A DNA stretch of 64,000 nt, taken from the NCBI GenBank assembly GCA_964571145.1, contig CAZNAP010000003.1, positions 1-64,000 on the forward strand. The letters are read 5' to 3'. How positions within the stretch are numbered: position 1 is the first letter of the stretch; each line of letters starts with the position of its first letter. A program made the position numbers and the translations under genes. The DNA is from Suilimivivens sp964571145. GTDB taxonomy: Bacteria > Bacillota > Clostridia > Lachnospirales > Lachnospiraceae. Of the stretch, positions 51,907 through 63,000 are shown piece by piece. The notes below the pieces were generated by a model. It had not been told where the DNA came from. It saw nothing but the letters and a program-made list of their open reading frames with translations, and did no database searches.

Positions 51907-52755
51907 ATGACAGAAAAGAAAAAAAGTGGATTATCAATAGGAAGACTTGTACTGCAAATTTTACAGGGTGCACTGATTGGACTGGGTGCCGTTTTACCCG
52001 GAATATCAGGAGGTGTACTGGGTGTAATCTTTGGTATTTACAAGCCTATTATGGAGTTACTGGCAAATCCGTTTAAGAATTTTAAGACACATGTTCCAAA
52101 ACTGATTCCTTACATAATCGGTGGTATTATTGGATTTTTAGGAATAGCAAACTTGCTTGCCTTTGTTTTAGAGAAATATCCGGCACCTTCTGTGTGTCTG
52201 TTCGTAGGTCTGATTGGTGGAATGCTTCCATCATTATGGAAAGAAGCCGGACAGCAGGGCAGAAAGAAATCTTCCTATGTATCTCTAATAATCGCTATGA
52301 TTGTAATTTTCGCTTTATTAATAAGCTTACGTGTAGCATCTGTAACATTAACCCCTAACTTCGGTTGGTTTTTATTCTGTGGTTTTTGTCTGGCTTTAAG
52401 CGTTATTGCACCAGGTATGAGTTTTTCTACTCTATTAATGCCTCTTGGACTATATACGCCATTTGTAGACGGTATCGGACACCTTTCCCTGAGCGTATTA
52501 ATTCCCGGCGGAATTGGTGGATTATTAACCGTAATTCTTTTCTCTAAAACAGTAAATTCCTTATTTGAACATCATTACTCAGTTGCTTTTCATGCAATTG
52601 TAGGTATCGTAATCGCTGCCACTTTGATGATTGTTCCTTACGAGAGTTTTGTAGCTTCTACAGCCAGCTGTCTTATTAATGTTGTTTGTCTTGTTGTCGG
52701 TGTGATTGCCGCATTGGTATTAGATAAATTCAACAGCAAAGTAGAAGTAGATTAG
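51907..52755 (+). CDS. DUF368 integral membrane protein
   Basis: 282 residues, nearly all hydrophobic, with about eight membrane segments. The start matches the DUF368 family: LQGALIGLGAVLPGISGGVLG near residues 15-35 and a repeated related loop GFCLALSVIAPGMSFS in the second half, indicating an internal duplication with inverted or parallel repeats. Members of this superfamily have been linked to polyprenyl-phosphate (C55-P) recycling; whether this one does that is inference. It ends at a strong bidirectional terminator. Confidence 0.85.
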   Translation: MTEKKKSGLSIGRLVLQILQGALIGLGAVLPGISGGVLGVIFGIYKPIMELLANPFKNFKTHVPKLIPYIIGGIIGFLGIANLLAFVLEKYPAPSVCLFVGLIGGMLPSLWKEAGQQGRKKSSYVSLIIAMIVIFALLISLRVASVTLTPNFGWFLFCGFCLALSVIAPGMSFSTLLMPLGLYTPFVDGIGHLSLSVLIPGGIGGLLTVILFSKTVNSLFEHHYSVAFHAIVGIVIAATLMIVPYESFVASTASCLINVVCLVVGVIAALVLDKFNSKVEVD

Positions 52756-52785
52756 ACATAGCGGTTCAAATACTAGCACGATTAC

Positions 52786-52819
52786 AAAGGGCATCAAACA
52801 CAAATGTTTGATGCCCTTT
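52786..52819. terminator. Bidirectional terminator after the DUF368 gene
   Basis: AAAGGGCATCAAACA (52786-52800) and TGTTTGATGCCCTTT (52805-52819) form a perfect 15-bp stem with a 4-nt loop. It serves the converging DUF368 and YgiT-type genes. Confidence 0.85.
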
Positions 52820-52854
52820 ACAGTAACTCTCTCTAACTGTTTTCCTATATTACA

Positions 52855-53082
52855 TTATGCAACTTTCGAGTAGTCCATTACCGAAATTTCCTGCATCGTC
52901 CTTTTGGCTACAGCAACCATTTGTTCCAATCGTTCAGCAACCTCATCCGTGTAGTATTTTTCGCCACACTGCTCGCATTCTTCACAAGGCACATTCTTGA
53001 TTACAATAATACTACCATTATAATTAACCACATGAGTTGTCGTACTCGCCTTTACGGTATCGCATTTACAAAACATACACAT
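52855..53082 (-). CDS. YgiT-type zinc-finger antitoxin
   Basis: 75 residues with two Cys pairs, CMFCKC at the N-terminus and CEECEQCGEKYY in the middle, as in the zinc-binding domain of MqsA/YgiT. The C-terminal helix is short, and no HTH domain follows. The start has GGAGG within the end of the upstream toxin-type gene, two bases away. Known partners are DUF4258/MqsR-like toxins. The antitoxin reading frame is intact. Confidence 0.85.
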   Translation of the reverse strand: MCMFCKCDTVKASTTTHVVNYNGSIIVIKNVPCEECEQCGEKYYTDEVAERLEQMVAVAKRTMQEISVMDYSKVA

Positions 53083-53084
53083 AA

Positions 53085-53396
53085 TTATTTCCTCCTTCTT
53101 GTTTTCAAATCTTCTTCAAATTTTGTTGTATTTGGAAAATATACAGTAATGATATATAGACTATTCTCATCCATTCCAACAACTATATGTAACACTTCTT
53201 TATCAGATGTATATCCGAATATTAAACAACTTGGATTCGGGAAATCTTCCGGATAATCTTCAATTACTTCTCCTGTCGCTATACATTCTTTAACGTCACT
53301 TCTACTAATATCACGTTCTTGCATTCTTTCAAGACAATGCACAGACTATTTTATCTCGTTTTTATCACTATATTCTCTTACCCTTTCAATACGCAC
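53085..53396 (-). pseudogene. DUF4258 toxin gene interrupted by an amber codon
   Basis: A good GGAGG site (+ 53406-53410) is followed after nine bases by GTG at 53396. The frame reads MRIERVREYSDKNEIK, then TAG (+ 53346-53348), then continues in the same frame SVHCLERMQERDISRSDVKEC to the normal end at 53085. DUF4258 proteins usually have KW(S/T) plus xHxLERMxER here, so TAG most likely replaced a Trp TGG. Translation could restart at the GTG of VHCLERM (53342), giving an 85-residue product without the first strand. Everything after the stop looks conserved. Confidence 0.75.
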
Positions 53397-53509
53397 TTAT
53401 TTTTTCCTCCACTTCTAATTGTATTATAGCCGAATTCCGAAACTAAAACAATGTAGGATTCAATTTGCCTAAATTGTTTTTCGTTCATGAAATCCACGAA
53501 TATAAAAAA

Positions 53510-53545
53510 CAAAGTCATGATAACGGTTTTGTTATCATGACTTTG
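53510..53545 (-). terminator. Terminator of the aconitase-family gene
   Basis: CAAAGTCATGATAAC (53510-53524) and GTTATCATGACTTTG (53531-53545) form a perfect 15-bp stem. On the - strand a TTTTTTATA run follows. It lies 30 bases after the stop codon at 53575. Confidence 0.88.
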
Positions 53546-53574
53546 TGTCGATTAATTATAACTAAGCCAGTTGT

Positions 53575-55863
53575 TTATACTCGGTTGTAGTTGATTAGGC
53601 AGCCTTTGAGGATAATCTCACGTTCATCATCGGTTAAGTCACCAAGACGCAGGGTGAATTCCTTGAGTCCGGCATCGGTAACTGCATAGGCTTTAATTTG
53701 TTCTACCTTGTCCTCTACAGCCTTCTTGATGTTTGGAATGAACAGATAATCCAGATTCTTAAAGGGAAGCTCGCCCTTTTCAATCAGGAAGGGAAGCATG
53801 CCCCAGTTAATCAGGTTGGAGCGGTAACGCTTGGTAGCATACTCATTTGCTATATTGGCCCAGCCGCCCAGTACCTTCTGGCAAGAAGCGGCTTGTTCTC
53901 TGGCGGAACCATCGCCCGGTTTCACTGCAAATATGGTGGAGCCAAAGCCCACATTGCCTTCGCCTACTTCTGGATACTGTTTGTGGATTTCTGCCATAAT
54001 TGGTTTCAGTTCCGGCTTCGCATCCAAAGGACATTTGCCTTCCATAACAGCAGCCTGTGCTTTCTGAATTTCTTTGGCACGTCCTACATAAGCAGGGTCT
54101 TTACGAGATAATGTAAATTCTGCCAGTCCAAGAGGATTGGATCTATAAGATGAAGTCTCACCTGAAGGAATCAATTCATCGGTGGTTGTTACAGGGTCAT
54201 GTATTTCAGCCACGACCTGAAGCACAATATTCTCCGGTAATGCACACATAGCGGGCCAGTCTTTGATATTCGGTCCAAACTGAACTTCCACTGAAGGATC
54301 AGCCACACCATGAGAATCAAACACACGATTTTCATATATTTTTGAATCAAAGTGATATTTGTATTTTCCAATTGTCCCGTCGAAGTCTGTTGCAGCCGTA
54401 AGAACACCCTTATTGGCAGCTGTTGCTGCAATGGAACGGGCATCCATCAGTGCCACAGAAGAAATCTGTCCATTCTGAAGTTTGGAACCTTCTCTGTTGG
54501 GGAAGTTTCTGGTTGAATGACGAATACTAAATGCATTGTTAGCAGGAGTGTCACCAGCACCAAAGCAAGGGCCACAGAATGCTGTTTTCAGAACTGCACC
54601 TGTTTCCATTAAGGTTGCCGCACAACCATTTTTTACAAGTTCCATATAAACAGGCATGGAAGCCGGATAAATGCTGACTGTGAAGCCATCAGAACCAATA
54701 TAAGTACCTTTCATGATATCAGCAGCTGCGCAGATATTTTCGAAACCACCTCCGGCACAACCGGCGATAATTCCTTGGTCTACTAAAAGCTTGCCGTTTC
54801 TAACTTTATTTTTTAATGTAAAGTCTACAGCGCCATCCAATGAAACAGCTGCTTTTGCTTCCACATCATTTAAAATATCCATCAAATTTGCATTTAACTC
54901 TTCAATTGTATAGGTATTGCTGGGATGAAAAGGCATTGCAATCATGGGTTTAATGCTACCCAAATCAATAGAAATCATACCGTCATAATAAGCAACCTCA
55001 CCCGGCTTCAATTCCTTGTAATCTGCTTTTCTGCCATGAATGTCATAAAACTCTTCAATGACACTGTCAGTTTGCCAAATAGAAGAAAGACAGGTGGTTT
55101 CCGTAGTCATGACATCAATGCCAATTCGGAAATCTGCGCTTAAAGAAGCTACGCCCGGTCCAACAAATTCCATTACTTTATTTTTCACATAACCGCTTGC
55201 AAAAATCTCTCCGATAATCGCAAGTGCCACGTCCTGAGGTCCTACACCTTTCACCGGTTCGCCTGTCAAATAAACGCCAACTACGCCCGGCATATCAATA
55301 TCATAAGTCTGGCAAAGAAGCTGTTTAACAAGCTCCGGTCCGCCCTCTCCGATTGCCATGGTTCCAAGTGCTCCGTAACGTGTATGGGAATCTGAACCTA
55401 AAATCATCTTACCGCCTGCTGCCATCATTTCTCTGGCAAACTGATGAATAACAGCCTGATGAGGGGGGACATAAACACCGCCATACTTCTTGGCACAGGT
55501 CAAACCATACATGTGGTCATCTTCATTAATTGTTCCGCCTACTGCACAAAGAGAATTGTGACAGTTGGTCAGTACATAAGGTACCGGAAACTTCTCAAGT
55601 CCTGATGCTCTGGCTGTCTGAATAATTCCCACAAAGGTAATATCATGTGAAGTCAGTTTATCAAACTTGATTTTTAACTTATTCATATTGTCGGAGGTAT
55701 TATGTTCTTGTAAAATACCGTATGCGATGGTTTCTCTTGCTCCATCTTCCTTGGAAATCACCTTTCCTGTTTTGCTTTGAATTGCTGCTTGTGCCTGTGC
55801 ATTATCAGGAATTACTTCCGTTCCGTTAATCAGATAGGCGCCGCCATCATATACCTGTATCAT
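53575..55863 (-). CDS. Aconitase-family hydratase
   Basis: 762 residues. Iron-sulfur-ligand regions are visible: TNCHNSLCAVGG near residue 99, and FCGPCFGAGDTPANNAFSIRHSTRNFPNREG near residue 430. LGSDSHTRYGALGTMAIGEGGPE is the substrate region. The C-terminal swivel domain is recognisable in ANEYATKRYRSNLINWGMLPF. The overall form resembles the YbhJ-like hydratases rather than AcnA or AcnB, so aconitase activity is likely but not certain. It ends at a strong terminator and sits 27 bases after the PPK2 gene. Confidence 0.8.
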   Translation of the reverse strand: MIQVYDGGAYLINGTEVIPDNAQAQAAIQSKTGKVISKEDGARETIAYGILQEHNTSDNMNKLKIKFDKLTSHDITFVGIIQTARASGLEKFPVPYVLTNCHNSLCAVGGTINEDDHMYGLTCAKKYGGVYVPPHQAVIHQFAREMMAAGGKMILGSDSHTRYGALGTMAIGEGGPELVKQLLCQTYDIDMPGVVGVYLTGEPVKGVGPQDVALAIIGEIFASGYVKNKVMEFVGPGVASLSADFRIGIDVMTTETTCLSSIWQTDSVIEEFYDIHGRKADYKELKPGEVAYYDGMISIDLGSIKPMIAMPFHPSNTYTIEELNANLMDILNDVEAKAAVSLDGAVDFTLKNKVRNGKLLVDQGIIAGCAGGGFENICAAADIMKGTYIGSDGFTVSIYPASMPVYMELVKNGCAATLMETGAVLKTAFCGPCFGAGDTPANNAFSIRHSTRNFPNREGSKLQNGQISSVALMDARSIAATAANKGVLTAATDFDGTIGKYKYHFDSKIYENRVFDSHGVADPSVEVQFGPNIKDWPAMCALPENIVLQVVAEIHDPVTTTDELIPSGETSSYRSNPLGLAEFTLSRKDPAYVGRAKEIQKAQAAVMEGKCPLDAKPELKPIMAEIHKQYPEVGEGNVGFGSTIFAVKPGDGSAREQAASCQKVLGGWANIANEYATKRYRSNLINWGMLPFLIEKGELPFKNLDYLFIPNIKKAVEDKVEQIKAYAVTDAGLKEFTLRLGDLTDDEREIILKGCLINYNRV

Positions 55864-55890
55864 TCTTTTATATCCTCCTACTGTGATTTA

Positions 55891-57363
55891 TTACTGTCCT
55901 AATACTTTTTCCAGTTCTTTGATAATTATCTTCAATGCCTTAATCCTGGCATAACGCTTGTCTACAGACTCCAAAATGTGCCAAGGTGCATACGTGGTGC
56001 TGGTCTTTTGAATCATCTCGTTGACTGCCACCTCATAATCATCCCATTTTTCACGATTACGCCAATCTTCATCCGTAATTTTCCACTGCTTCTCCGGTGT
56101 GTTTTGCCTCTGGGTAAAGCGTTCCAGCTGGGTATCCTTGTCTATTTGTACCCAAAACTTAATAATCACTGCTCCCCAGTCATGGATTTCCTTTTCAAAT
56201 TCATTAATTTCATTATAAGCTCTTTTCCAGTCGTTTTCACTGCAAAAACCTTCCAGTCGCTCAACCATAACGCGTCCGTACCAGCTTCTGTCAAAAATTG
56301 CTATGTGACCGGTTTTAGGCAGTCTGGTCCAAAAACGCCACAAATAATGTCTGGCTTTCTCGTGTGGCTCCGGACTTGCAATGGGATGCACTTCATAGCC
56401 TCTGGCATCCAATGCCCCTGTAATTCGTTTGATATTACCGCCTTTTCCTGCTGCATCCCAGCCCTCATAAGCGATAATAACAGGAATCTGCTTTCTATAT
56501 AAGCGGTTATGCAACTCCTTAAGCTGTTTCTGTAAACGGTCCAGTTCTTCTCGGTAATCCTTTTCTTCAATGGATTTATCCAACTCTATTTCTGCAAGTT
56601 TGGGCATCTTTTGAAGAGGAAATACATTCTGTAACAAAGGAACTGCTATATTTCTGTTTTGCAGGGCAATTTCTATTCCCTGTGTCAACGTTTCCAGCAC
56701 TTGCAACTCTACCCACTTCTTGGATTTGGCATCTACCACATACCAAGGAGCCGAAGGTGCATTGGTATCTTCAAGATATCGGTCAAAGACACCGACACAG
56801 TCGTCATAATGCTTGTTCTGCCACTTGTCATTATCGCTGACACGCCAGCTGGTGTCAATATCTTCGGATAATTCTGCTATTCTCTTTTTCTGTTCTTTTT
56901 CGCTGATATGGAAAAAGAATTTCATCAGCAGATAGCCATTGTCTGTTAATTGACGCTCAAAACGACGAATGCTGTCAATTCGCTGCTCATATGCTTTATG
57001 ACTCATTTCTCCGTGCAAACATTTACGGGTTACTTCGTCCATCCATCCGGAATCCAAAAACATGAATTTGCCCGCTTCAGGTATACGTGCAAAATATCTA
57101 CATAAAAAAGGTTTTCTGCTTTCTTCCTCTGTCGGCTGATCCATAGAAGCTACCTTAAAAAAACGCGGATCGATATTTTGAATGACCTGACCGATTGTAC
57201 TTCCTTTTCCGGCGGTTCCCCACCCTTCCATCAAAACTAAAACCGGTATTTTATGCTCTTTAATCAACATTTGCTGGCTAAAAAGCCTTTCTCTGGCAGT
57301 CGTTAATCGTTCCTTTAATGATTCTTCTTCGGGCTTGTCTACAAATTGAATATTTTTCAGCAT
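55891..57363 (-). CDS. pap: Polyphosphate:AMP phosphotransferase, double PPK2 domain
   Basis: 490 residues from the ATG at 57363, with GGGAGG 11 nt upstream; an ATG at 57387 has no site. Two PPK2 domains are in tandem. The C-terminal one is intact (AYEGWDAAGKGGNIKRI, FDRSWYGRVMVERLEG). In the N-terminal one Walker A reads EGWGTAGKGS (Asp lost) and the lid motif reads FLDSGWM, so it is probably structural. This is the class II PPK2 layout known to use polyphosphate to make ADP from AMP. Exact nucleotide preference is inferred from architecture. Confidence 0.85.
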   Translation of the reverse strand: MLKNIQFVDKPEEESLKERLTTARERLFSQQMLIKEHKIPVLVLMEGWGTAGKGSTIGQVIQNIDPRFFKVASMDQPTEEESRKPFLCRYFARIPEAGKFMFLDSGWMDEVTRKCLHGEMSHKAYEQRIDSIRRFERQLTDNGYLLMKFFFHISEKEQKKRIAELSEDIDTSWRVSDNDKWQNKHYDDCVGVFDRYLEDTNAPSAPWYVVDAKSKKWVELQVLETLTQGIEIALQNRNIAVPLLQNVFPLQKMPKLAEIELDKSIEEKDYREELDRLQKQLKELHNRLYRKQIPVIIAYEGWDAAGKGGNIKRITGALDARGYEVHPIASPEPHEKARHYLWRFWTRLPKTGHIAIFDRSWYGRVMVERLEGFCSENDWKRAYNEINEFEKEIHDWGAVIIKFWVQIDKDTQLERFTQRQNTPEKQWKITDEDWRNREKWDDYEVAVNEMIQKTSTTYAPWHILESVDKRYARIKALKIIIKELEKVLGQ

Positions 57364-57443
57364 ATACGTTCCAGCCTCCCTGTTCATCAGTTATTGGGTT
57401 CCGACAGCGTTACTCATATTAAATGAATCATTTTATAATTGCA

Positions 57444-59927
57444 TTATTTCTTTTTCGGTAAAACCACCTTATCCAAATGCCAAATTTCATCCACATACTG
57501 TTGAATGGTTCTGTCCGATGTAAATTTACCACTGCAGGCTACATTTAAAATAGCACTCTTTGCCCAGCCTTTTTCATCACGATATGCCTTCTTCGCCTTC
57601 TCCTGTGCCTGTGCATAGGATCTGAAATCCTTTAAGATAAAGTAAGTATCTGCTTTGGATGTACTGAGTGTATTTAACAATGAATTGTAAAGTGTTCTAA
57701 ATCGATCCGGGTCACCGGGTGCATAGGTACCGTTAATCAGCTGCATCAAAACTCTTCTGATATCCTCGTCATTGTTAAAGATTTCTGAAGGGTCATAGCC
57801 ACCAAAGTTTTCATACTTGATTACTTCATCTGAGGTCAATCCAAAAATAAAGGCATTTTCTTCGCCTACTTCTTCGACGATTTCCACGTTGGCTCCATCC
57901 ATTGTTCCTATGGTTAACGCACCGTTCAGCATGAATTTCATGTTACCGGTTCCGGAAGCTTCTTTGCTGGCAGTGGATATCTGTTCTGATACATCTGCTG
58001 CCGCAAAAATCAGTTCTGCATTGGATACACGATAATTCTCTATAAATACGACTTTGATTTTGCCATTAATTGCAGGGTCATTGTTCACAACATCCGCTAC
58101 TGAATTAATCAGTTTAATGGTCATTTTCGCATTGTAATAACCTGCTGCAGCTTTCGCACCGAAAATAAAGGTTCTAGGATAGAAATCCATTTCCGGATGT
58201 TCTTTTAAAACATTATACAAGTACATAACATGAAGAATGTTCAAAAGCTGACGTTTATATTCATGAAGTCTCTTAACCTGCACATCAAAAATGGAACGAG
58301 GGTCTATCTGAACACCGTTGTGCTCCAAAATATACTGTGCCAGACGTACCTTATTCTGATACTTAATGTTCATGAACTCCTGCTGTGCCTTTTCATCATC
58401 TGCATATATTTTCAGTTTGCTGATTTGTGGCAAATCGGTAATCCATTCACTTCCCACATGAGCGGTAACCCAGTCAGCTAACAACGGATTGCCATGAAGG
58501 AGGAAACGTCTTTGGGTAATACCATTGGTTTTATTATTGAATTTATCCGGCATCATTTCGTAGAAATCCTTCAGTTCTTCTTTTTTTAAGATTTCTGTAT
58601 GAAGTCTTGCTACACCATTAACAGAGTAACCTGCTGCAATGGCAAGATGCGCCATTTTAACCTGACCATCGTAAATAATAGCCATTTTGCGTACTTTTTC
58701 CTGGTTATCCGGATACATTTCCTGTATCTTTGCAACAAATCTACAATTGATTTCTTCGATAATCTGATAAATTCTGGGCAATAATCTGGAAAAGAGTTCA
58801 ATGGGCCATTTCTCCAATGCTTCAGACATAATGGTATGATTGGTATAAGCACAAGTCTTGGAAGTAACTTCCCATGCCTCTTCCCATGTCAAATAATAAT
58901 CATCCATGAGAATTCTCATCAGTTCAGCCACCGCTACTGTAGGGTGGGTATCATTCAATTGGAATGTCACCTTCTCGTAGAATTTATGAATATCATCATG
59001 TTTACGCATGTATTTAGCTACTGCTTCCTGCACGGATGCCGAAATGAAAAAGTATTGCTGTTTGAGACGAAGCTCTTTTCCGGCATAATGATTGTCATTG
59101 GGGTAAAGTACTTCAACAATATTCTTAGCCAGATTTTCCTGCTCTACTGCCTTCTGGTAATCGCCCTTGTCGAAGGAATCCAGCTGGAAGCATTCCACTG
59201 CTTTGGCATCCCAAATACGCAACGTATTCACAATTCCGTTTCCATATCCCACAATGGGAAGGTCATAAGGAATGGCTGTAACGCTCTGATAGCCTTCCTG
59301 AACAAAATTACTTCTGCCCTTTTCATCCACACGAACACTGACAAATCCACCAAATTTTACTTCTTTGGCATATTCCGGTCTGCGCAGTTCAAACGGATTT
59401 CCGTCTGCCAACCAATTGTCCGGTACCTCAACCTGATATCCGTCTCTGATTTCCTGTTTGAACATACCGTAACGATATCGAATACCGCAACCGTAAGCCG
59501 GGTAGCCAAGGGTCGCTAAAGAATCCAAGAAGCAAGCTGCCAGTCGGCCCAGACCGCCGTTGCCAAGTGCTGCATCAGGTTCCTGATCTTCGATTACATT
59601 CAAATCCAAACCCAGTTCTTTCATTGCTTCCTGAGCGGCTTTGTTGGCCTGCAGGTTAATGATATTATTCCCCAGTGCACGCCCCATTAAAAATTCCATG
59701 GACAAATAATAAACAGTTTTGGGATCCTGTTTCTCAAATTCCTGTTGTGTTGAAAGCCAGCGATCTACAATCTGGTCTTTAATGGCATAAGCCACTGCCT
59801 GAAAAACCTGTTGCGGTGTAGCCTCCTCCAATGTCTTTCTATATAATGTCTTAACGTTATAAAGTACACTTCTTTTAAATAATTCTTTATCAAACGCAAA
59901 TTGCGCAGGTGCTGTCTTTTTTAACAT
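57444..59927 (-). CDS. glgP: Glycogen phosphorylase
   Basis: 827 residues, full length. PLP-binding and catalytic regions include EASGTGNMKFMLNGALTIGT near residue 656 and VKRLHEYKRQLLN near residue 540. N-terminal YFSMEFLMG-like YLSMEFLMGRALGNN and the LGNGGLGRLAACFLDS loop are typical. It releases glucose-1-phosphate from glycogen, complementing glgC/glgD elsewhere in the window. It is separated from ileS by a terminator and from the PPK2 gene by 80 bases. Confidence 0.96.
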   Translation of the reverse strand: MLKKTAPAQFAFDKELFKRSVLYNVKTLYRKTLEEATPQQVFQAVAYAIKDQIVDRWLSTQQEFEKQDPKTVYYLSMEFLMGRALGNNIINLQANKAAQEAMKELGLDLNVIEDQEPDAALGNGGLGRLAACFLDSLATLGYPAYGCGIRYRYGMFKQEIRDGYQVEVPDNWLADGNPFELRRPEYAKEVKFGGFVSVRVDEKGRSNFVQEGYQSVTAIPYDLPIVGYGNGIVNTLRIWDAKAVECFQLDSFDKGDYQKAVEQENLAKNIVEVLYPNDNHYAGKELRLKQQYFFISASVQEAVAKYMRKHDDIHKFYEKVTFQLNDTHPTVAVAELMRILMDDYYLTWEEAWEVTSKTCAYTNHTIMSEALEKWPIELFSRLLPRIYQIIEEINCRFVAKIQEMYPDNQEKVRKMAIIYDGQVKMAHLAIAAGYSVNGVARLHTEILKKEELKDFYEMMPDKFNNKTNGITQRRFLLHGNPLLADWVTAHVGSEWITDLPQISKLKIYADDEKAQQEFMNIKYQNKVRLAQYILEHNGVQIDPRSIFDVQVKRLHEYKRQLLNILHVMYLYNVLKEHPEMDFYPRTFIFGAKAAAGYYNAKMTIKLINSVADVVNNDPAINGKIKVVFIENYRVSNAELIFAAADVSEQISTASKEASGTGNMKFMLNGALTIGTMDGANVEIVEEVGEENAFIFGLTSDEVIKYENFGGYDPSEIFNNDEDIRRVLMQLINGTYAPGDPDRFRTLYNSLLNTLSTSKADTYFILKDFRSYAQAQEKAKKAYRDEKGWAKSAILNVACSGKFTSDRTIQQYVDEIWHLDKVVLPKKK

Positions 59928-60004
59928 ACTGTAGTTCTCCTTTATTTGTTGGGTTTCGTTATCTCTCAGTTCCTATATTTAACGCATCTATTTCATTATA
60001 CAAT

Positions 60005-60043
60005 AAAAGCTTGCGAATCGCTATAGAGGATTCGTAAGCTTTT
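60005..60043 (-). terminator. Terminator of ileS
   Basis: AAAAGCTTGCGAATC (60005-60019) and GATTCGTAAGCTTTT (60029-60043) pair over 15 bases with one mismatch. On the - strand the stem ends in TTTTATTG. It lies 20 bases after the ileS stop. Confidence 0.8.
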
Positions 60044-60063
60044 ATCGATTTATTAGTTATTTT

Positions 60064-63000
60064 TTATCTCTTTTGTACACCAATTACCGCATTTTCACCA
60101 TTGATATTCCATTCTTTTTCAACTGCCAAGTCCTTGTTTGACACTATTTCATCTGCCAAAACCTTTTGAGCTATGGAATCTTTGTTCTTCATAACCAGTG
60201 CAGACAGCTTTTCATTGTCTTTAATCGATACTGAAATATGATCCATTACTTCAAATCCGGCATCTTTACGCATGGTCTGAATCTTACTGATGATTTCATA
60301 TACAAAGCCTTCTTCCAGCAGTTCTTCTGTCAGGTTGGTATCAAGCACTACGGTCATCTGATTATCAGCTTCAGAAATATAGCCTTCTTTATGATTCATT
60401 TCGATGAGTAAGTCTTCTTCTGTCAAAGCAACTTCTGTTCCGTCTACGTCAAATTTCAATGCGCCTACAGATTTCAGTTCATCCATAGCTTTATTTCCAT
60501 CCAGTGAAGCCAGTGTTTTCTGGATTCCGCCAAGCTGCTTGCCATATTTCGGTCCAACCGTACGAAGCTGAGGCTTAAAGGTATAGCTGGTAAAGTCTCT
60601 GACATCATCTGTAAATACCACCTTTTTCACATTCAACTCATCTTCAATAATTTCTTGATAAAAATCAGAAAGCTCAAAAGGTGCTTTGATAAACATGGTT
60701 CCAATTGGCTGACGATTCTTGATGTTAGCTGCATTTCTGCAGGCACGACCCATTACGACAGCATCCAGAACTTCTTCCATATCATCTTCCAGCTTTTGAT
60801 CAATACGTGCAGTATCAGCTACCGGGAAATCACAAAGATGAACAGATTCCGGTGCTTTGTCATCTACGCTACAAACCAGATTTCTGTAAATATCTTCAGT
60901 CATAAACGGAATCATAGGAGCTGCACATTTACAAACATCTACCAGAGCTGTATAAAGTGTCATGTAAGCATTGATTTTATCCTGCTCCATGCCCTTAGCC
61001 CAGAAACGCTCACGACTTCTTCTGACATACCAGTTACTCATTTCATCCACAAAACCATCCAGTGCTCTGGCAGCTTCCGGAATTCTATAGTTTGCCAAAT
61101 GTTCATCCACCTGTTTGATTAACGTATTGAGTTTCGACAAAAGCCATTTATCCATAACCGGCAATTGATCATAATCCAAGGTGTAGTTTGTAGGATTAAA
61201 ATGATCAATATTTGCATAAAGCACAAAGAACGCATAGGTGTTCCACAGGGTTCCCATGAATTTACGCTGTCCTTCCATTACTGCCTTGCCATGGAAACGA
61301 TTGGGCAGCCAAGGTGCAGAATTAATATAGAAATACCAACGGATTGCATCAGCGCCATAGGTTTCCAATGCATCAAAAGGATCTACTGCATTACCCTTGG
61401 ACTTACTCATTTTCTGTCCATTTTCATCCTGCACATGTCCCAGAACAATAACATTTTCATATGGTGCTTTGTTAAACAGCAAAGTAGATTCAGCCAGTAA
61501 GGAATAGAACCATCCTCTGGTCTGGTCTACAGCTTCTGAAATAAACTGTGCCGGGAACTGCTTCTCAAATACCTCTTTATTTTCAAAAGGATAATGGTGC
61601 TGCGCAAAAGGCATGGCACCTGAATCAAACCAGCAGTCAATTACTTCGGGTACACGTTTCATAACGCCGCCGCATTTTGGACAGGTACAAGTAATTTCAT
61701 CAATATAAGGTCTGTGCAGCTCTACGGTCTTAGCCGCAGGATTACCACTCATTTTCTCCAGTTCCTCACGGCTTCCGATTGATTCCATGTGTCCGCAGGA
61801 GCATTCCCATACATTCAAAGGAGTTCCCCAGTAACGGTTACGGGATACGCCCCAGTCCTGAATATTCTCTAACCAGTCGCCAAAACGTCCTTTTCCAATA
61901 GATTCGGGAATCCAATTAATCGTATTGTTATTGCGAATCAAATCCTCTTTAACAGCTGTCATCTTGATAAACCAAGATTCTCTTGCATAGTAAATAAGGG
62001 GTGTATCACATCTCCAACAGAAAGGATAATCATGCTCAAATTTCGGTGCATCAAACAGTTTGCCTTCTTTGTCCAAATCCTTCAAGATTTCCGGATCGGC
62101 CTTCTTAACAAACAAACCTGCATAAGGTGTCTCATCTGTCATATTACCTTTGCCATCAACAAACTGTACAAAAGGAAGGTCATAACGACGTCCTACCTGT
62201 GCATCATCCTCACCGAATGCCGGTGCAATATGAACAATCCCGGTACCGTCTGTCATTGTGACATATGTGTCACATGTTACAAAATGACCTTTCTTTTTCT
62301 GCTTGGCAGCGCCTTCTCCTGCACAGGCGAAAAGCGGTTCATATGCTTTATATTCTAAATCAGTTCCTTTATAAGTCTCCAACACTTCATAGGCCGGTGC
62401 TTCTTCGGTTGCCAAATTTCCCAGCACCTTCTCCAGCAAAGCTTGCGCCATATAATAGGTATAGCCGTCAGCTGCTTTCACCTTGCAATAGGTTTCGTCA
62501 GGATTCACACACAGTGCAACGTTAGAGGGCAATGTCCAAGGCGTTGTGGTCCATGCCAGAAAATAGGCATCTTCTCCCACAACCTTAAATCTGACAACTG
62601 CAGAACGTTCTTTAACTGCCTTATAACCCTGTGCTACCTCATGTGATGAAAGAGGGGTGCCACATCTGGGGCAATAAGGAACAATCTTAAATCCTTTATA
62701 AAGAAGCTTTTTATCCCAAATCTGCTTCAAAGCCCACCACTCGGACTCGATAAAGTCATCATGATAGGTAACATAGGGATTATCCATGTCTGCCCAGAAA
62801 CCAACTGTACCTGAGAAGTCTTCCCACATACCTTTGTATTTCCAAACACTTTCTTTACATTTAGAAATGAAAGGGTCTAAACCATATTCTTCAATCTGCT
62901 CTTTGCCATCTAAACCAAGGAGTTTCTCTACTTCCAGCTCTACCGGCAGTCCGTGGGTATCCCAGCCTGCTTTACGGGGAACCATGTAGCCTTTCATGGT

